A stretch of 64,000 nt of DNA from Bin127 sp965221625 (lineage in GTDB: Bacteria; Chloroflexota; Dehalococcoidia; Lucifugimonadales; Lucifugimonadaceae), in contig OZ244903.1 of the NCBI GenBank assembly GCA_965221625.1, positions 2,108,001 through 2,172,000 of the forward strand, written 5' to 3'. Under the pieces are notes generated by a model, which saw nothing but the letters and a program-made list of their open reading frames with translations, was not told the origin of the DNA and ran no database searches. How positions within the stretch are numbered: the stretch's first letter is position 1; the number at the start of each line of letters is the position of its first letter. The position numbers and the translations under genes were made by a program. Below are positions 59,637 through 64,000 of the stretch, piece by piece.

Positions 59637-61604
59637 ATGTCCGCTCGCACCTTCCTGTCTGTAGCGCGCAGTTCCCAAATCTCACGAAGTAGGTTTCCGC
59701 GCGCCATCATCATCGTATTGTCCGCGTGCTCTGTCTTGGCGGTTCAACTCGCCGCTGCGTCTTGTATTGCGGATCCAAAACCCACACCTACGCCCACCGC
59801 GATCCCAGCTACGACGACGCCTATGCCCGAACCGTCGCCAACTGCAGTCGCGTCGGCAGTATCACCTTGGGACCGTCCTGTGTCGGTCGTTTCGCACGCT
59901 GAACCGTCCCTCAAAAGCCATAAAATTTCGGACACCGTAATCTGGACGTCGGTCGGCGCAACCATCACCTGGCACAACGACGATCAGGAAGACTACACCG
60001 TAACCAGCGACGACGGTTGGTTTGATGCCACCGTCAAACCTGGCGAGACGTTTTCGTGGCAACCAAAAGAAGCCGGGATGTTTACGTACCACAGCACCCT
60101 CCACGACAACGTCAGCGGTCGCATCATGGTCGCCGAGGGCGGAGCCGTTGCACCTAGCTACTACGGAGGCATGACCGTGCAGGCGTACTACCTCGATTCA
60201 TGCTCGGGTTGTCACGGGCCTGAGAGAAAGGGGGCAACCGGTCCAGCACTGCTCCCCGAAACGCTCCCCGACACCGATGAGTATTATCACGACATCATCC
60301 TTGATGGTCGAGGCGGCACCGTCATGCCGGCTTGGAAGACTCTGGGTTTGACCGAAGAGGAAGCATGGGGATTGATCAGCTTCCTCAAGAGCGACGCCAG
60401 CGATGAAATACTCGAGTGGGACAAGCCTGAGATCGAACGAAGCGTCCAAATCCTCGTCGACGAATCGAACCTCCCGGCACAACCGATCCACGATGCCAAT
60501 CTCGATAATCTGATGCTGGTGACCGAACGCGAACAACGATCGATCGCGATGATCGACGGTGATACGCACGAGGTCGTCAAGCACATCCCAGCATCGTATC
60601 GAGCGCATGGATACACATTCAATCCGGTCGACGAACGCTGGGCGTACAACCTGGGACGCGACGGATGGGTATTCAAGATTGACCTGTATTCGGCTCAAGC
60701 AGTTAGACGGGTTCGCATCGGTCATGACTCGCGTGGTTTGGCAATTTCGGACGACGGCAAGTACCTGATCGGTGGCAACTATCTGCCGAACACTGCGGTG
60801 ATCATGGATGCTGAGACGCTCGAACCGTTGAAAGTCATCAAAGCCGAAGGCGTAGATCCAGACGGCAACATGGTCGACTCGCGGATCTGCATCACCAGCG
60901 ACGTCGCACCTTCGTTGGTCGGACCGTACTTCCTTATCGGGTTGAAAGAGGCGGGGCAGGTATGGCGCATCGACTATTCGAAACCCGGTTTCCCGATCGT
61001 CAAAATCAAGAATGCCGGCCGTATCCTGCACGACGGCTTCCTCAGTCCGGACAATAGGTACTTCTACATCGCTTCGCAGACTGACAACTGGATGACCGTA
61101 GTCGACGTGGAGAAAGCCGAAGTCGTAGAAATGATCGACACTGGCGATACGCCGCATCCCGGATCGGGTGCCGCTTGGGAAGCGCACGGCGAGATCTACG
61201 GTGCAACCGTCCATGCCGGTGAAGGCAAGGTGACGATCTGGAACTTAGAAACCAACGAGATTGTCGGCACCGTCAATACCTCGGGTCCAGGGTTGTTCTT
61301 GCGATCCCACGAACACTCGCCATATGTGTGGGCGGACGCGCTGTTCGGCAAGCCGTCCAACGTCATCACCGTCTTCGAAAAGGAACCGCCTTTTGACGAG
61401 GTGGCCCAGATTGCGGAGGGTGTGATGACTTTGCATCCCGAGTTCACCGAAGACGGCAAGTTCGTTTACGTGAGCGATTGGCTCGGAAACGCGGTGCGAG
61501 TGTACGACGCCCATTCGTTGGAGAAGGTCGCCGAAATCGAAGGCATCAGTGCGCCTACCGGGATATTCAACGCCAGTCGTCGACAGGAGACTCTAGGACA
61601 CTAA
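59637..61604 (+). CDS. Exported fusion: cupredoxin-like domain, cytochrome c, cytochrome d1 propeller
   Basis: A 655-residue exported protein. A signal or lipobox-like N-terminus (VLAVQLAAASC) leads to a Pro/Thr linker and then a cupredoxin-like domain (about 85-165), where the usual type 1 copper ligands are replaced: Tyr120 for His, Ser153 for Cys, Val159 for Met; His156 remains. Next is a class I cytochrome c with C189-S-G-C192-H193 and a likely Met ligand in GGTVMPAW. From about 275 an eight-bladed cytochrome d1 propeller follows (VRIGHDSRGLAISDDGKYLIGGNYLP, AGRILHDGFLSPDNRYFYIASQ, DTPHPGSGAA). The arrangement resembles NirS or NirN with an extra domain. Start ATG 59637 has GGAGG six bases upstream. 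It may bind haem d1 or nitrite outside the cell; d1 biosynthesis genes are not in the window. Confidence 0.85.
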   Translation: MSARTFLSVARSSQISRSRFPRAIIIVLSACSVLAVQLAAASCIADPKPTPTPTAIPATTTPMPEPSPTAVASAVSPWDRPVSVVSHAEPSLKSHKISDTVIWTSVGATITWHNDDQEDYTVTSDDGWFDATVKPGETFSWQPKEAGMFTYHSTLHDNVSGRIMVAEGGAVAPSYYGGMTVQAYYLDSCSGCHGPERKGATGPALLPETLPDTDEYYHDIILDGRGGTVMPAWKTLGLTEEEAWGLISFLKSDASDEILEWDKPEIERSVQILVDESNLPAQPIHDANLDNLMLVTEREQRSIAMIDGDTHEVVKHIPASYRAHGYTFNPVDERWAYNLGRDGWVFKIDLYSAQAVRRVRIGHDSRGLAISDDGKYLIGGNYLPNTAVIMDAETLEPLKVIKAEGVDPDGNMVDSRICITSDVAPSLVGPYFLIGLKEAGQVWRIDYSKPGFPIVKIKNAGRILHDGFLSPDNRYFYIASQTDNWMTVVDVEKAEVVEMIDTGDTPHPGSGAAWEAHGEIYGATVHAGEGKVTIWNLETNEIVGTVNTSGPGLFLRSHEHSPYVWADALFGKPSNVITVFEKEPPFDEVAQIAEGVMTLHPEFTEDGKFVYVSDWLGNAVRVYDAHSLEKVAEIEGISAPTGIFNASRRQETLGH

Positions 61605-61746
61605 TCGTTGCCGGCGGGCGAATAAGTCCGGGGCAATCTGTGCGAGATCCACACAAGCGCAAAGCGAGTCGTTCGGGTTAGCTGGTGCCCGGGCGGCTCG
61701 CGCTGTAAGGACGGGGGTTGTTGGGATCGAACAAAAGAGAAAAGCC
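61605..61746. other. Intergenic region after the d1 fusion and before the 5S 3' end
   Basis: The two transcripts converge here. After the 5S 3' end (minus strand) comes GGGGCTTTTCTCTTTTG, a T-rich stretch that may act as the rRNA operon terminator together with the 5S end stem. No gene is visible. Confidence 0.4.
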
Positions 61747-61862
61747 CCTTGGCAATGACCTATTTTCCCACACCTTGCGGTGCAGTATCGTCAGCGCTAC
61801 GACGTTTCACTTCCGTGTTCGGGATGGGAACGGGTGGTTCCATCGCGCTCTAATCACCAAGG
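61747..61862 (-). rRNA. rrf: 5S ribosomal RNA
   Basis: Read on the minus strand: CCTTGGTG at the 5' end pairs with TGCCAAGG at the 3' end, and the body has ACCACCCGTTCCCATCCCGAA, then CACGGAAGTGAAACG, GTAGCGC, all 5S-typical. Length about 116 nt. It lies downstream of 23S and an initiator tRNA. Confidence 0.95.
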
Positions 61863-61897
61863 AGCTTCGTCAGATTTTTCGCGAGTGCTTGGGTAGT

Positions 61898-61972
<75 letters not shown>

Positions 61973-62065
61973 TTGTCGTGATCGCACGAAGCGAATGGGA
62001 TTTGCAGATTGAAATCGATTCCGCGTTCTCTTTGAAGCCGGAGCGGCTGATGCATGAAGTTTGGT

Positions 62066-64000
<1,935 letters not shown>

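Overview
The window comes from a bacterial chromosome, most likely a member of the Chloroflexota (Dehalococcoidia or SAR202-like; the exact lineage is inferred). The pointers are the adjacent pair of very hydrophobic TIGR03663 and DUF2298/YYY membrane proteins, Pro/Thr-rich linkers of the TPTP type, a lipoprotein stalk of V/E/K repeats, an EF-P with an APKAPP loop, and a DUF3179 protein. TTG and GTG starts are common, and several gene pairs overlap by 4 nt. All seven tRNAs carry an encoded CCA.

Layout. 1-5.2 kb: envelope glycosyl-transfer or flippase-like membrane proteins (minus). 5.3-6.0 kb: tRNA-Asn and a peroxiredoxin. 6.1-10.9 kb: a tightly overlapping plus-strand block (ketopantoate reductase-like, DinG-type nuclease-helicase, OGG-type glycosylase). 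It converges on a CCA-enzyme homologue with a substituted catalytic Asp. 12.38-14.9 kb: a DsbA-like gene with an in-frame TGA at the catalytic Cys position and a hairpin just behind it (candidate selenoprotein), then rnc and ftsY. 15-16.8 kb: CrcB, dienelactone hydrolase, methyltransferase. 16.9-20.4 kb: promoter, cobalamin riboswitch and a B12-type ABC importer. 20.5-24.9 kb: MacB/LolD-type ATPase and a giant permease. 25.5-30.5 kb: two large exported proteins (Pro/Thr linker plus FN3; VWA/YfbK lipoprotein with a stalk). 30.8-34.2 kb: DUF3179, MobA-like, histidine phosphatase and bicupin operon.

35.2-41 kb: the classical translation cluster on the minus strand, tRNA-Thr(TGT), tRNA-Tyr, tRNA-Thr(GGT), tuf, rpmG, secE, nusG, rplK, rplA, L10 leader with attenuator, rplJ, rplL. 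It is not followed by rpoBC but by a small zinc-ribbon-like gene. 41-47.3 kb: rpsA, clpC, larE, larC. 47.6-49.9 kb: SDR, thiG, thiE (plus). 49.9-59.1 kb: a long minus-strand housekeeping run, dprA, topA, xer, aroQ, M24 peptidase, efp, xseA, xseB, PurN-like. 59.2-59.5 kb: two tRNA-Ser genes. 59.6-61.6 kb: an exported fusion of a copper-less cupredoxin, cytochrome c and cytochrome d1 propeller. 61.7-64 kb: the end of an rRNA operon (23S, tRNA-fMet, 5S; minus).

The most notable item is the probable selenoprotein at 12382-13017, whose N-terminus and active site are lost if TGA is read as stop. Next are the d1-type fusion with degenerate copper ligands, the CCA-enzyme homologue with D-x-C in place of D-x-D, and the initiator tRNA sitting between 23S and 5S.
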